DNA of 64,000 nucleotides. Source: Alphaproteobacteria bacterium. Lineage in GTDB: Bacteria; Pseudomonadota; Alphaproteobacteria; Ferrovibrionales; Ferrovibrionaceae. The notes below the pieces were generated by a model. It did not search any database. It saw only the letters and a list, made by a program, of their open reading frames with translations, and was not told where the DNA came from. The DNA lies in contig JAFKFH010000010.1 of assembly GCA_017307375.1 (NCBI GenBank), forward strand, positions 124,001-188,000. Reading direction: 5' to 3'. Below are positions 16,751-24,466 of this stretch, one piece after another. Both the position numbers and the translations under genes were made by a program. The first letter of the stretch is position 1, and each line of letters begins with the position of its first letter.

Positions 16751-18574
16751 TCATCGACATTTCGCATAGCCGCAGGCTGTGCAGCCGTCACAGCCTTCCT
16801 GCCGGATCAGCGCCGCCTGGCCACATTCCGGGCATGGGGCCGCGGTCTGCGCGCCACCGGCCGCGTCCGCCGCCGCTGGGCTGGCCGCCGACAGTACCGC
16901 GCCGGTCACATCGTTCGGCCGGTAGGTGGTGCAGCCCTTGCAGTCGCTGTCATAGGCCAGGGCATAGACATCCTTGAAGGCGTCGAAACTGATCGCCTCG
17001 GGCACGTTGATGGTCTTCGAGATCGAGGAGTCGACGTATTTCTGCACTGCCGCCTGCATCCGCACATGGTCGGCCGGGGTCAGCGACTGGGCGGTGACGA
17101 AGGCTTCGGTCAGCGGCGCCTGCTCGCCCTTCAGCCGGCGATAGAGGCGGTAGGCGTGATCGGCGACCGCCTCGTCGTGCCGGGTACCGTCCGGCATCAG
17201 CACCGAGCGGGTGTACGTGAACGAGAAAACCGGCTCGATCCCCGAGGAGACGTTGTCGGCCAGCAGCGAGATGGTGCCGGTCGGCGCGACCGAGGTCAGC
17301 AACGCGTTCCGGATGCCGTGGCGGGCGATGGCGGCGCGCACGTCCGCGTCCAGGTCGCGGATCGCTTCGCCTGCCAGATAGACATCGCGGTCGAACAGCG
17401 GGAAGGCGCCTTTCTCGGCCGCCAGTTCGGTCGAGGCGAGATAGGCGGCGCGGCGCAGCGCCGCCATCCAGGCCTCGGTCAGCGCGACGGCCTGCCCGCT
17501 GCCGTAGCGCGCCCCGACCATGATCAGCGCATCGGCCAGGCCGGTGACGCCGAGGCCGATGCGGCGCTTGGCCATCGCCTCGGCCCGCTGCCGCTCGAGC
17601 GGAAAGCCGGAAATGTCGATCACGTCGTCGAGCATGCGCACGGCGACGCGGGTCAGGCGATCGAGTTCGACAAGGTCGAGCGCCGCGTCGGCCGCGAACG
17701 GACGCCGGACCAGCCGGGCCAGGTTGAGCGAGCCCAGCAGGCAGGCGCCGTAAGGCGGCAGCGGCTGCTCGCCGCAGGGGTTGGTGGCACTGATCGTCTC
17801 GCAATAATGCAGGTTGTTGCGGCGGTTGATCCGGTCGATGAAGATCACGCCGGGCTCGGCATAGGCGTAGGTCGCCCGCATGATCCGGTCCCACAGCGCC
17901 CGGGCCGGCACGGTCTTCCGGATGGTGCCGCCGAAGCGCAGCGGCCACGGTGCATCCTGGCGCACCGCCCGCATGAAGTCGTCGCCGACCAGCACGGAAA
18001 GATTGAACATCCGCAGCCGGCGGGGATCGCGCTTGGCGTCGATGAACGCCTCGATATCCGGATGGTCGCAGGCCAGCGTCGCCATCATCGCCCCGCGGCG
18101 ATGCCCGGCCGACATGACGGTGCGGCACATCGCGTCCCAGACGTCCATGAACGACAACGGCCCGGCGGCGTCGGCCCCAACCCCATGCACCGGGGCCCCT
18201 TTCGGCCGGATGGTCGAGAAGTCGTAGCCGATGCCGCCCCCCTGCTGCAGGGTCAGGGCCGCTTCCCGCAGATGCGCGTAGATGCCGCCCATGTCGTCGG
18301 GCAGCGTGCCCATGACAAAACAGTTGAACAGCGTGACCTGGCGCTGCGACCCCGCCCCGGAGAGGATGCGGCCGGCAGGCAGGAAACGGAAATCCTCCAG
18401 CGCCTCGCGAAACACCGGCTCCCAGGCGGCCGGATCGGCTTCGGCCGCCGCGACCGCGCGGGCCACGCGCCCCCACATGTCCGGGATCGACCGGTCGACC
18501 GCCCTGCCGGCGGGATCGGTCAACCGGTACTTCATCTCCCAGATCTGCTGCGAAACCGGTGCGATCGGCATCAT
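16751..18574 (-). CDS. nrdJ: Adenosylcobalamin-dependent (class II) ribonucleotide reductase
   Basis: 607 residues. Reduces ribonucleotides to deoxyribonucleotides using a B12-derived radical. Visible landmarks are the N-terminal active-site Cys in NCFVMGTLPDD (about residue 84), the glycine-rich LQQGGGIGYDFS, and NPCGEQPLPPYG (about 265), which carries the radical Cys and Glu. The C-terminus has two CxxC pairs (CPECG and CTACG) like a small zinc ribbon, plus a final Cys, probably for redox renewal of the active site. No NrdB-like subunit is near, as expected for class II. The gene stands alone after a 185-base upstream region holding DnaA-box-like sites. Confidence 0.95.
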   Translation of the reverse strand: MMPIAPVSQQIWEMKYRLTDPAGRAVDRSIPDMWGRVARAVAAAEADPAAWEPVFREALEDFRFLPAGRILSGAGSQRQVTLFNCFVMGTLPDDMGGIYAHLREAALTLQQGGGIGYDFSTIRPKGAPVHGVGADAAGPLSFMDVWDAMCRTVMSAGHRRGAMMATLACDHPDIEAFIDAKRDPRRLRMFNLSVLVGDDFMRAVRQDAPWPLRFGGTIRKTVPARALWDRIMRATYAYAEPGVIFIDRINRRNNLHYCETISATNPCGEQPLPPYGACLLGSLNLARLVRRPFAADAALDLVELDRLTRVAVRMLDDVIDISGFPLERQRAEAMAKRRIGLGVTGLADALIMVGARYGSGQAVALTEAWMAALRRAAYLASTELAAEKGAFPLFDRDVYLAGEAIRDLDADVRAAIARHGIRNALLTSVAPTGTISLLADNVSSGIEPVFSFTYTRSVLMPDGTRHDEAVADHAYRLYRRLKGEQAPLTEAFVTAQSLTPADHVRMQAAVQKYVDSSISKTINVPEAISFDAFKDVYALAYDSDCKGCTTYRPNDVTGAVLSAASPAAADAAGGAQTAAPCPECGQAALIRQEGCDGCTACGYAKCR

Positions 18575-18718
18575 GTCCGGGGCTCCGTCACGGGCATGTT
18601 TTCACTCTACGCCCAGGTCAGCGCGACTCGCAATGTTGATGTTCTTGAAATGTTTCTCCCCTGGTTTTTCGGATAAACACATGAAATATAAAAACTATTC
18701 GTGATATCCCCGTTATAC

Positions 18719-18748
18719 CCTGTGGATGGTCGGCAAGTTATCCACAGG
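18719..18748. promoter_or_regulatory. DnaA-box palindrome upstream of nrdJ
   Basis: CCTGTGGAT (18719-18727) and ATCCACAGG (18740-18748) form a perfect 9-bp inverted repeat with a 12-base centre. The right half contains TTATCCACA (18738-18746), an exact DnaA box; the left half matches the opposite-strand box in 7 of 9 bases. It lies 145-174 bases before nrdJ and just after the arsN1-like gene. DnaA control of ribonucleotide reductase genes is known in E. coli. Confidence 0.55.
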
Positions 18749-18759
18749 CCTGGAACAAA

Positions 18760-19314
18760 TCACGTACCGAGCGAACGCCAGACCTGCATGAAGGTTGCCG
18801 GCTCGGCCGGCGGCGTCGCCCGGGCGAGCGGCCGGCGCCACCAGCCGACGTCGTGCCAGCGGCCATGCTTGAAGCCGACTTCGCGATAGACGCCGAGCGC
18901 TTCGAACCCGACAGCTTCATGCAATGCCACGCTGGCGTCGTTGGGCAGGGCAATACCGGCATAGGCGGCATGAAAGCCCTGGCGGGTCAGCGTGTCCATC
19001 AGCACCCCGTAGAGCGCCCGGCCGACGCCCCGGCGCCGCCCGCCCGCGGCGACATAGGCGGTCACGTCGACCGACCAGCGATAGGCCGCCCTGGCGCGAT
19101 GGGGACCGGCATAGACATAGCCGAGCACGCCGCCCTCTTCCTCGGCGACGAGATAGGGATAGACTGCCAGGGTCTCGCGGATCCGCCGGGCCATCTCGGC
19201 GACCGACGGCGGTTCGTCCTCGAACGAAATCGCGGTGTCGCGTACGAGCGGTGCGTAGATCGCCTGGATCGCCGAGGCATCGGCCTCGCGCGCCATCCGG
19301 ATCTCGTAAGCCAT
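18760..19314 (-). CDS. arsN1: GNAT acetyltransferase of the phosphinothricin/arsinothricin type (ArsN1-like)
   Basis: 184 residues of the Pat/Bar acetyltransferase family: the start IRMAREADASAIQAIYAPLV, the TAISFEDEPP segment that binds the glutamate-analogue substrate, and the acetyl-CoA loop GGRRRGVGRALYG (motif A RxxGxG). In ars operons this family member is ArsN1, which acetylates the organoarsenical antibiotic arsinothricin. It is the last gene of arsR-arsC-acr3-arsN1 here, 38 bases after acr3, and the context decides for ArsN1 over a general Pat enzyme. The actual substrate choice cannot be seen. Confidence 0.75.
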   Translation of the reverse strand: MAYEIRMAREADASAIQAIYAPLVRDTAISFEDEPPSVAEMARRIRETLAVYPYLVAEEEGGVLGYVYAGPHRARAAYRWSVDVTAYVAAGGRRRGVGRALYGVLMDTLTRQGFHAAYAGIALPNDASVALHEAVGFEALGVYREVGFKHGRWHDVGWWRRPLARATPPAEPATFMQVWRSLGT

Positions 19315-19352
19315 GCTGCCTCCGGCCGGTCCTGCCGACAGCAATTCTTCCC

Positions 19353-20420
19353 TCAGCCGGCGGCCCCGCGCAATCCGCCGCGCTCGTACCAGCCCTTGCT
19401 GGCATTGACGACACGGACGACCGACAGCATCACCGGCACCTCGATCAGCACACCGACGACGGTGGCCAGCGCCGCGCCGGAATTGAAGCCGAACAGGCTG
19501 ATCGCCGCGGCGACGGCCAGCTCGAAGAAGTTCGAGGCGCCGATCAGGGCCGACGGCCCGGCGACGCAATGGGGCACGCCCAACAGCCGGTTCAGCAGAT
19601 AGGCAATGCCGGAATTGAAATAGACCTGGATGAGGATCGGCACCGCCAGCAACAGGATGATGCCGGGCTGGGCGACAATCTGCGTCCCCTGGAAACCGAA
19701 CAGCAGGACGAGGGTGAGCAAGAGGGCGCCGAGCGACAGCGGACCCAGCCGGGCGAGAACACGGTCGAGCGACGCCTGGCCGCCGCGCGCGAGCAGCCAG
19801 CGGCGCCACGCCTGGCCGGCGGCGACCGGGATGAGAATGTAGAGCACGACCGAGAGCAGCAGCGTCGGCCACGGCACGGTGATCGCCGACAGGCCGAGCA
19901 GCAGGCCCACGATCGGCGCGAAGGCCACCAGCATGATCGCATCGTTGACGGCGACCTGGGTCAGCGTGAAGTTCGGCTCGCCCTCGCACAGGTTCGACCA
20001 CACGAAGACCATAGCCGTGCAAGGCGCGGCCGCCAGCAGGATCAACCCGGCGATATAGCTGTCGACCTGGTCGGCAGGCAGCAGCGGCCGGAACAGCCAC
20101 CCGATGAACAGCCAGCCGAGCAGCGCCATCGAGAACGGCTTGACCGCCCAGTTGATGAACAGGGTCACGCCGATGCCGCGCCACTGTCCGGCGACCTGGC
20201 CGAGGCTGGCGAAATCGATCTTCAGCAGCATCGGCACGATCATCAGCCAGATCAGCAGCGCGACCGGCAGATTGACCTGGGCCAGTTCCACCCGGCCGAT
20301 CGCCTGGAAGGCGCCGGGCACCCAGGTCCCCAGCGCGATACCGGCGACGATGCAGAGGCCGACCCAGAGCGTCAGCCAGCGTTCGAACACCCCGAGGCCC
20401 GGCCGCGCCGCTTCAGTCAT
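19353..20420 (-). CDS. acr3: Arsenite efflux permease ACR3
   Basis: 355-residue membrane protein with ten hydrophobic helices, the usual ACR3 length. The conserved transport cysteine is C134 in AAPCTAMVFVW, and the conserved Glu lies in SNFFELAVA near residue 305; both are needed for As(OH)3 export in studied ACR3 proteins. The start at 20420 overlaps the arsC stop in an ATGA arrangement, which decides it over the open upstream frame. Confidence 0.94.
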   Translation of the reverse strand: MTEAARPGLGVFERWLTLWVGLCIVAGIALGTWVPGAFQAIGRVELAQVNLPVALLIWLMIVPMLLKIDFASLGQVAGQWRGIGVTLFINWAVKPFSMALLGWLFIGWLFRPLLPADQVDSYIAGLILLAAAPCTAMVFVWSNLCEGEPNFTLTQVAVNDAIMLVAFAPIVGLLLGLSAITVPWPTLLLSVVLYILIPVAAGQAWRRWLLARGGQASLDRVLARLGPLSLGALLLTLVLLFGFQGTQIVAQPGIILLLAVPILIQVYFNSGIAYLLNRLLGVPHCVAGPSALIGASNFFELAVAAAISLFGFNSGAALATVVGVLIEVPVMLSVVRVVNASKGWYERGGLRGAAG

Positions 20421-20920
20421 GCCGGCACCTCCGTCTTGCCGATCCGGTCCAACGCGTGCTGCAGCGACAGCCGGTCGAGCGCCTCGAGCCGGAGACTGGT
20501 GAACAGCCGCAGGCGCGCCTGCATCGCCGCCAGCGCCTCCCTGAACGCCTTGCGGCGCACGTCCTCCGAGCCCGCCACCGCGGCCGGGTCGGGAATCCCC
20601 CAATGCGCCGTTACCGGCTTGCCCGGCCAGATCGGGCAGACTTCGCCGGCGGCGTCATCGCAGACGGTGAAGATGAAATCGATCGGTGGCGCGTCGGGCG
20701 CGGCGAATTCATCCCAGCTCTTGCTGCGCAGGCCGGCGGTCGGCAGGTGGAGGCTCGCGAGCAGCTCGATGGCCAGCGGATGGACCTCGCCTTTCGGGAA
20801 ACTGCCCGCGCTGTAGGCGGCAAAGCGGCCGCCGCCGATCTGGTTCAGCAGGCTTTCGGCCAGGATCGATCGGGCGGAATTGCCGGTGCAGAGGAAGAGG
20901 ACGTTGTAGGGTCTGGTCAT
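20417..20920 (-). CDS. arsC: Arsenate reductase ArsC, thioredoxin-linked type
   Basis: 167 residues of the low-molecular-weight tyrosine phosphatase fold. The P-loop CTGNSARS (Cys-x5-Arg-Ser) is at residues ~11-18, and the redox cysteines lie in TVCDDAAGEVCPIWPG, matching the pair used by thioredoxin-coupled arsenate reductases. It reduces arsenate to arsenite for export by ACR3. It overlaps arsR upstream by 4 bases. The C-terminal ~35 residues extend beyond the usual length of this family. Confidence 0.93.
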   Translation of the reverse strand: MTRPYNVLFLCTGNSARSILAESLLNQIGGGRFAAYSAGSFPKGEVHPLAIELLASLHLPTAGLRSKSWDEFAAPDAPPIDFIFTVCDDAAGEVCPIWPGKPVTAHWGIPDPAAVAGSEDVRRKAFREALAAMQARLRLFTSLRLEALDRLSLQHALDRIGKTEVPA

Positions 20921-21273
20921 GTGCGGGCTCGGCTGCGTCTGGTGGGGACGGGAACGGCATCTGGCGGGCAGCAGACGACCGCCGCGGCCGGGTTGCCGCA
21001 GCAGTTCGCGGTGAGATAGCCGACCAGCGCGTTCATCGCCGCGATGTCGGCGGCATAAATCAGCGACCGCCCCTGCCGCCGCTGGAGCACCAGCCCGGCA
21101 TGACGCAGCTGGGCCAGGTGGAACGACAGCGACGAGGCCGGCATGCCCAGCGCCTGGGCGATCGCACCGGCCGCCTCGCCGGCGGGTCCGCGCTCGACCA
21201 GCAGGCGGTAGACGGCCAGGCGGTTCTCCTGGGCGAGGGCCGCCAGGGCGGCGATGACGGTCTTTGTTTCCAT
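20917..21273 (-). CDS. arsR: Arsenic-responsive ArsR repressor
   Basis: 118-residue winged-helix repressor. The recognition helix is ASSLSFHLAQLRHAGLV (about residues 46-62). The arsenic-binding cysteines are not in the helix-turn-helix; instead C91, C92, C101 and C102 cluster at the C-terminus, like the Cys95/96/102 site of the Acidithiobacillus ferrooxidans ArsR. It is the first gene of arsR-arsC-acr3-arsN1 and overlaps arsC by 4 bases. An inverted repeat touches its start codon, so it should repress itself. Confidence 0.92.
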   Translation of the reverse strand: METKTVIAALAALAQENRLAVYRLLVERGPAGEAAGAIAQALGMPASSLSFHLAQLRHAGLVLQRRQGRSLIYAADIAAMNALVGYLTANCCGNPAAAVVCCPPDAVPVPTRRSRART

Positions 21274-21294
21274 ATTTCCATGATTATCGAAATA
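21273..21294 (-). promoter_or_regulatory. Candidate ArsR operator at the arsR start
   Basis: TATTTC (21273-21278) and GAAATA (21289-21294) form a 6-bp inverted repeat with a 10-base AT-rich centre. It overlaps the ribosome binding site and the first base of arsR. Location and symmetry fit an autoregulatory ArsR site. Confidence 0.5.
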
Positions 21295-21368
21295 GTAAGC
21301 CTTGGATAGCGGGATTCCCGCGGCCGGTCAAAAGACGGTTTGATGACAGTGCATCGAGGGTTGACCCA

Positions 21369-21388
21369 TTGATCATCAAGGTATAAGG
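21369..21388 (+). promoter_or_regulatory. Operator-like site A before the PadR gene
   Basis: TTGATCATCAA followed by GGTATAAGG. The same 20-base unit occurs in reverse orientation at 21830-21849 with only one mismatch. The first 11 bases are a palindrome around a central C. The site contains the likely -10 element TATAAG (21382-21387), with TTGACC at 21361-21366 as a possible -35. A regulator bound here would block the promoter. Confidence 0.6.
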
Positions 21389-21396
21389 ATTCGGCC

Positions 21397-21819
21397 ATGG
21401 CCAAGACAGCAGCCCGCGCCCGTCCCGTTCCCAAGGTCGCACCCGACTTTACCAGCCGGGCGTACTGGAACGGCACGATCAAGATGAGCCTGTCGAAATT
21501 CTTCATCCTGTGCGTGCTGCACAAGCGGCCGATGCACGGCTACGACGTGGCCCGTGCCGTCGAGCAGACGACCAACGGCTGCTGCTCGCCGACCGAGGGC
21601 ACGATCTATCCGGTGCTGCGCGAGTTCGAGGAGGGCGGCTACGTCACCTCGGAAGCCGAGATCGTCTCGGGCCGCGAGCGCAAGGTCTACACGCTGACCG
21701 ACAAGGGCCGCGAAGCCTTCAAGGTGGCCGTCGACTCCTGGATGGAGATCACCCAGTGCCTGGTCGATTCCGGCCGCGTGGTCGACGAGGCCGCGGCGTC
21801 CAGAACCTGCTGTCCGTGA
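21397..21819 (+). CDS. Cysteine-rich PadR-family regulator in the arsenic island
   Basis: 140 residues. The winged helix spans about residues 34-105, with the PadR hallmarks LCVLHKRPMHGYD, GTIYPVLREFEEGG and YTLTDKGREA. Six cysteines are present: C39, C62-C63 in the recognition region, C121, and C138-C139 at the C-terminus. Clustered cysteines are unusual for PadR and fit direct sensing of arsenite or a related thiol-binding agent. It leads the operon of the flavin monooxygenase and MFS transporter and is divergent from arsR. Matching operators lie before it and before the next gene. The sensing role is inference. The likely start of transcription is only a few bases before the ATG. Confidence 0.82.
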   Translation: MAKTAARARPVPKVAPDFTSRAYWNGTIKMSLSKFFILCVLHKRPMHGYDVARAVEQTTNGCCSPTEGTIYPVLREFEEGGYVTSEAEIVSGRERKVYTLTDKGREAFKVAVDSWMEITQCLVDSGRVVDEAAASRTCCP

Positions 21820-21829
21820 TTTTTTTTGC

Positions 21830-21849
21830 CCTTATACCTTGATCATCAA
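21830..21849 (-). promoter_or_regulatory. Operator-like site B before the flavin monooxygenase gene
   Basis: CCTTATACC followed by TTGATCATCAA: the reverse complement of site A with one difference at the centre. A further ATCAAT lies at once downstream, so extra half-sites are possible. It lies in the 65-base gap between the PadR stop and the monooxygenase start, suggesting a second, separately controlled promoter or an internal operator. Confidence 0.6.
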
Positions 21850-21884
21850 TGCATCAATCATCCCAGCGAATGAGGAAACCCGAG

Positions 21885-23186
21885 ATGACCGCCGACCTGC
21901 CCATTGCGATAATCGGTGCCGGCCCCGTGGGCCTCGCCGCCGCCGCCCATGTCGTGGAACGCGGGCTGACACCGCTGATCCTCGAGCGCGGGCGCGGCCC
22001 GGGCCACGCCGTGCGGCACTGGGGCCATGTCAGCATCTTCTCGCCCTGGTCGTTCAACATCGACGCAGCGGCGCGGCGCCTTCTGGCCGGCACCGGCTGG
22101 ACCGCGCCCCACCCGGACGCCTTGCCCACCGGCGATGCGCTGGTCGACGACTACCTGGCACCGCTCGCCGCCCATCCGGCGATCGCGCCGCATCTGCGGC
22201 TCGGGGCCGAGGTGGTCAGCGTCAACCGGGCCGGCTACGACAAGGTCATGTCGCCCGGCCGCGAGGTCGCGCCGTTCCGGCTGCGCTGGCGTGATCGCGA
22301 CGGCGACGAGCAGGAAGCGCTGGCCCGTGCCGTCATCGACGCCTCCGGCACCTGGTTCACCCCGAACCCGATGGGGGCCGACGGCCTGGCCGTGCGGGGC
22401 GAGCGGGCGGCGGCCGACCGGATCGCCTATGGCATCCCGGATGTGGCCGGCGCCGCATCGGCAAGCTATGCCGGCCGCCGGGTGCTGGTGGTCGGCAGCG
22501 GCCATTCCGCCATCAACGTGGTGCTCGACCTGCTGGCGCTGCAGCAGGCCGCGCCCGAAACCAAGGTCAGCTGGGCAGTGCGGCGCGACCGGATCGACCG
22601 GCTGCTCGGCGGCGGGCTGAACGACCGGTTGCCGGCCCGCGGCGCGCTGGGCCTCGCGGCCAAGAAGGCGATCGCGGACGGACGGCTGGTGTTGCTGGCA
22701 CCGTTCGCAGCGGAAGGCATCGCCGCCGACGGCGGGGGGCTGAGAGTGACCGGCCGACTGGGCGGGCTGCCGCATGAGCTGACGGTCGACCGGATCGTCG
22801 TCGCCACCGGTTTCCGCCCGGATCTCGCGGCCTTGACGGAACTGCGCGTCAGCGTCGACCCCATCATGGAAGCGCCGCCGGCGCTGGCGCCGCTGATCGA
22901 CCCGAACCTGCATTCATGCGGCACCGTGCCGCCGCATGGCGTGCTCGAACTGTCGCATCCCGAGGCTGGATTCTACATCGTCGGCGCGAAGAGCTATGGC
23001 CGGGCGCCGACGTTCCTGATGGCCACCGGCTACGAGCAGGTCCGCTCGGTCGTGGCCGAGATCGCCGGTGACCGCGAGGCGGCGCGCTCCGTCAAGCTCG
23101 TCCTGCCCGAGACCGGGGTCTGCAGCGCCACGCCGGCCACGGCGGGTGCCAAGGCGCCGGCCGCCTGCTGCGGCGCAACGGCCTGA
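21885..23186 (+). CDS. Flavin-dependent monooxygenase of the arsenic island (ArsO-like)
   Basis: 433 residues. The FAD-binding Rossmann motif IIGAGPVGLAAA is at residues 8-19, and a second nucleotide motif VVGSGHSAINV (about 203-213) should bind NAD(P)H; VATGFRPD is the usual C-terminal FAD contact. The layout is that of flavin monooxygenases called ArsO when found in ars loci. The protein ends with Cys-rich PAACCGATA, which could bind arsenic. ATG at 21885 has GAGGAAA 10 bases upstream, better than the ATG at 21849. The MFS gene starts within its stop codon. The reaction has not been inferred from residues. Confidence 0.75.
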   Translation: MTADLPIAIIGAGPVGLAAAAHVVERGLTPLILERGRGPGHAVRHWGHVSIFSPWSFNIDAAARRLLAGTGWTAPHPDALPTGDALVDDYLAPLAAHPAIAPHLRLGAEVVSVNRAGYDKVMSPGREVAPFRLRWRDRDGDEQEALARAVIDASGTWFTPNPMGADGLAVRGERAAADRIAYGIPDVAGAASASYAGRRVLVVGSGHSAINVVLDLLALQQAAPETKVSWAVRRDRIDRLLGGGLNDRLPARGALGLAAKKAIADGRLVLLAPFAAEGIAADGGGLRVTGRLGGLPHELTVDRIVVATGFRPDLAALTELRVSVDPIMEAPPALAPLIDPNLHSCGTVPPHGVLELSHPEAGFYIVGAKSYGRAPTFLMATGYEQVRSVVAEIAGDREAARSVKLVLPETGVCSATPATAGAKAPAACCGATA

Positions 23187-24466
23187 TGACCGGAGAGGGA
23201 GCGAAACCGGGCAGCGGCGTGCCGGGCGACGGGGTGCCGGCGCCCCGTCGCCGCTTCATTGCGGCGCTGGGCATCGGCCAGATCGTCGGCTACGGCACGC
23301 TGTACTACAGCTTTCCCCTGGTGGCAGGACCGCTGGGGCAGGCGATCGGCGCCGACAAGCCGGCGATCTATGCCGCGCTGGCCGTGGCGCTGCTGTCCGC
23401 GGGGCTTGCGACCTATCCGATCGGCGCCGCCATCGACCGCGGCCATGGCCGGCTGGTGATGGGATGCGGCGCCGCGCTGGGCGGCATGCTGCTGGTCGCC
23501 TGGTCGCAGGTCACCAGCCCGGCGATGCTCTATGCCGTGTTCGCCGGCATTGGCCTCGCCCAGGCGATGACGCTCTACGAGCCCGCCTTCGCGGTGATCG
23601 CCCGGCGGCTGGGACCGGATGCCCGCCAGGGCATTACCGAGCTGACGTTGTGGGGCGGCTTCGCCAGCACGGTGTTCATTCCGCTGCTGCAACTCCTGAT
23701 CGACCGGTTCGGCTGGCGCCACGGGCTGATGGCCCTGTCCTGCGGGCAGATCGGCATCTGCATGACGCTCTATCTGCTGGTGATCCGCCCGCGCCTCGAC
23801 ATCGCCGGCAGTTCCCATCGCGGCACCGGCCGCGGTCCCGTTGCCTGGGCATTGCGCCAGCCGGTGTTCTGGGGCCTGCTCGTGGCGATCGTGATCTATC
23901 GCGGCCTGTTCTCGGCGATGTCGTTCCACCTCTATCCGCTGCTGCTCGAGCGCGGCTTCGAGGCAGGCACGATCGTCGCCGCCCTGGCGATCATCGGCCC
24001 GTCGCAGGTCGGCGGGCGCCTTGCCATATTGGCTTTTGCCCGCGACCGGCCGCTGCGGACGATCGGGATGGCGACCGTCGTCGCCCTGCCGCTGGTCCTG
24101 CTGCTGCTGTGGCGATTGCCGGCGGGCTTTGCCGCGCTGGCCGGATTCGCCGCTCTCTACGGCGCCACCAACGGGATCATGACGATCATTCGCGGCGTCG
24201 CTGTCCCCGAGATGCTGACCCCAAATGGGTATGGCGCGGTGAACGGCGTCATCGGCACGCCGGCAACGATGCTGGAAGCCCTGGCGCCGGTCGGCGCCGC
24301 CCTGCTGTGGTCGATCACCGGCTCCTACCAGGCCGTGCTGCTCGGGGCGATCGGTGCCGGCGTCGTCGTGGCCGCAGCCTTCGGTTTTGCCGTCGCCAAC
24401 CGCCTTCAATCGGGGGACAGCCCAGCACCCGCGGATCGCCCGAAGGCGGGCAGCACCCGGACATAG
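23186..24466 (+). CDS. MFS transporter, probable arsenical exporter
   Basis: 426 residues with about twelve hydrophobic helices in the major facilitator arrangement, starting at about residue 24 after a polar, proline-rich N-terminus. The loop between helices 2 and 3 has IDRGHGRLVMG, the MFS-A motif in altered form. The start shares bases with the monooxygenase stop (TGATG), so the two are coupled. MFS proteins in ars operons include ArsJ and ArsK; no GAPDH-like partner (needed by ArsJ) is present, so an ArsK-like role is the better guess. It ends by overlapping the convergent symporter gene by 61 bases. Confidence 0.78.
   Translation: MTGEGAKPGSGVPGDGVPAPRRRFIAALGIGQIVGYGTLYYSFPLVAGPLGQAIGADKPAIYAALAVALLSAGLATYPIGAAIDRGHGRLVMGCGAALGGMLLVAWSQVTSPAMLYAVFAGIGLAQAMTLYEPAFAVIARRLGPDARQGITELTLWGGFASTVFIPLLQLLIDRFGWRHGLMALSCGQIGICMTLYLLVIRPRLDIAGSSHRGTGRGPVAWALRQPVFWGLLVAIVIYRGLFSAMSFHLYPLLLERGFEAGTIVAALAIIGPSQVGGRLAILAFARDRPLRTIGMATVVALPLVLLLLWRLPAGFAALAGFAALYGATNGIMTIIRGVAVPEMLTPNGYGAVNGVIGTPATMLEALAPVGAALLWSITGSYQAVLLGAIGAGVVVAAAFGFAVANRLQSGDSPAPADRPKAGSTRT

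Noticed and set aside
18650-18720. NrdR boxes before nrdJ
   Set aside because: The AT-rich patch contains loosely symmetric CAC...GTG pieces, but I could not find two 16-base boxes at the usual spacing.
18719-18748. The DnaA-box pair as part of a replication origin
   Set aside because: Only two boxes, no AT-rich unwinding region with repeats, and no dnaA, parAB, hemE or gidA genes nearby.
18575-18759. Cobalamin riboswitch before the B12-dependent reductase
   Set aside because: The conserved B12-box core is not visible and the leader is too short for the usual aptamer.
21820-21827. Terminator after the PadR gene (run of T on the plus strand)
   Set aside because: No clear stem precedes the run; the downstream operator-like site is the more striking feature of this gap.
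23186-24466. ArsJ assignment for the MFS protein
   Set aside because: ArsJ works with a dedicated glyceraldehyde-3-phosphate dehydrogenase gene, which is absent here.
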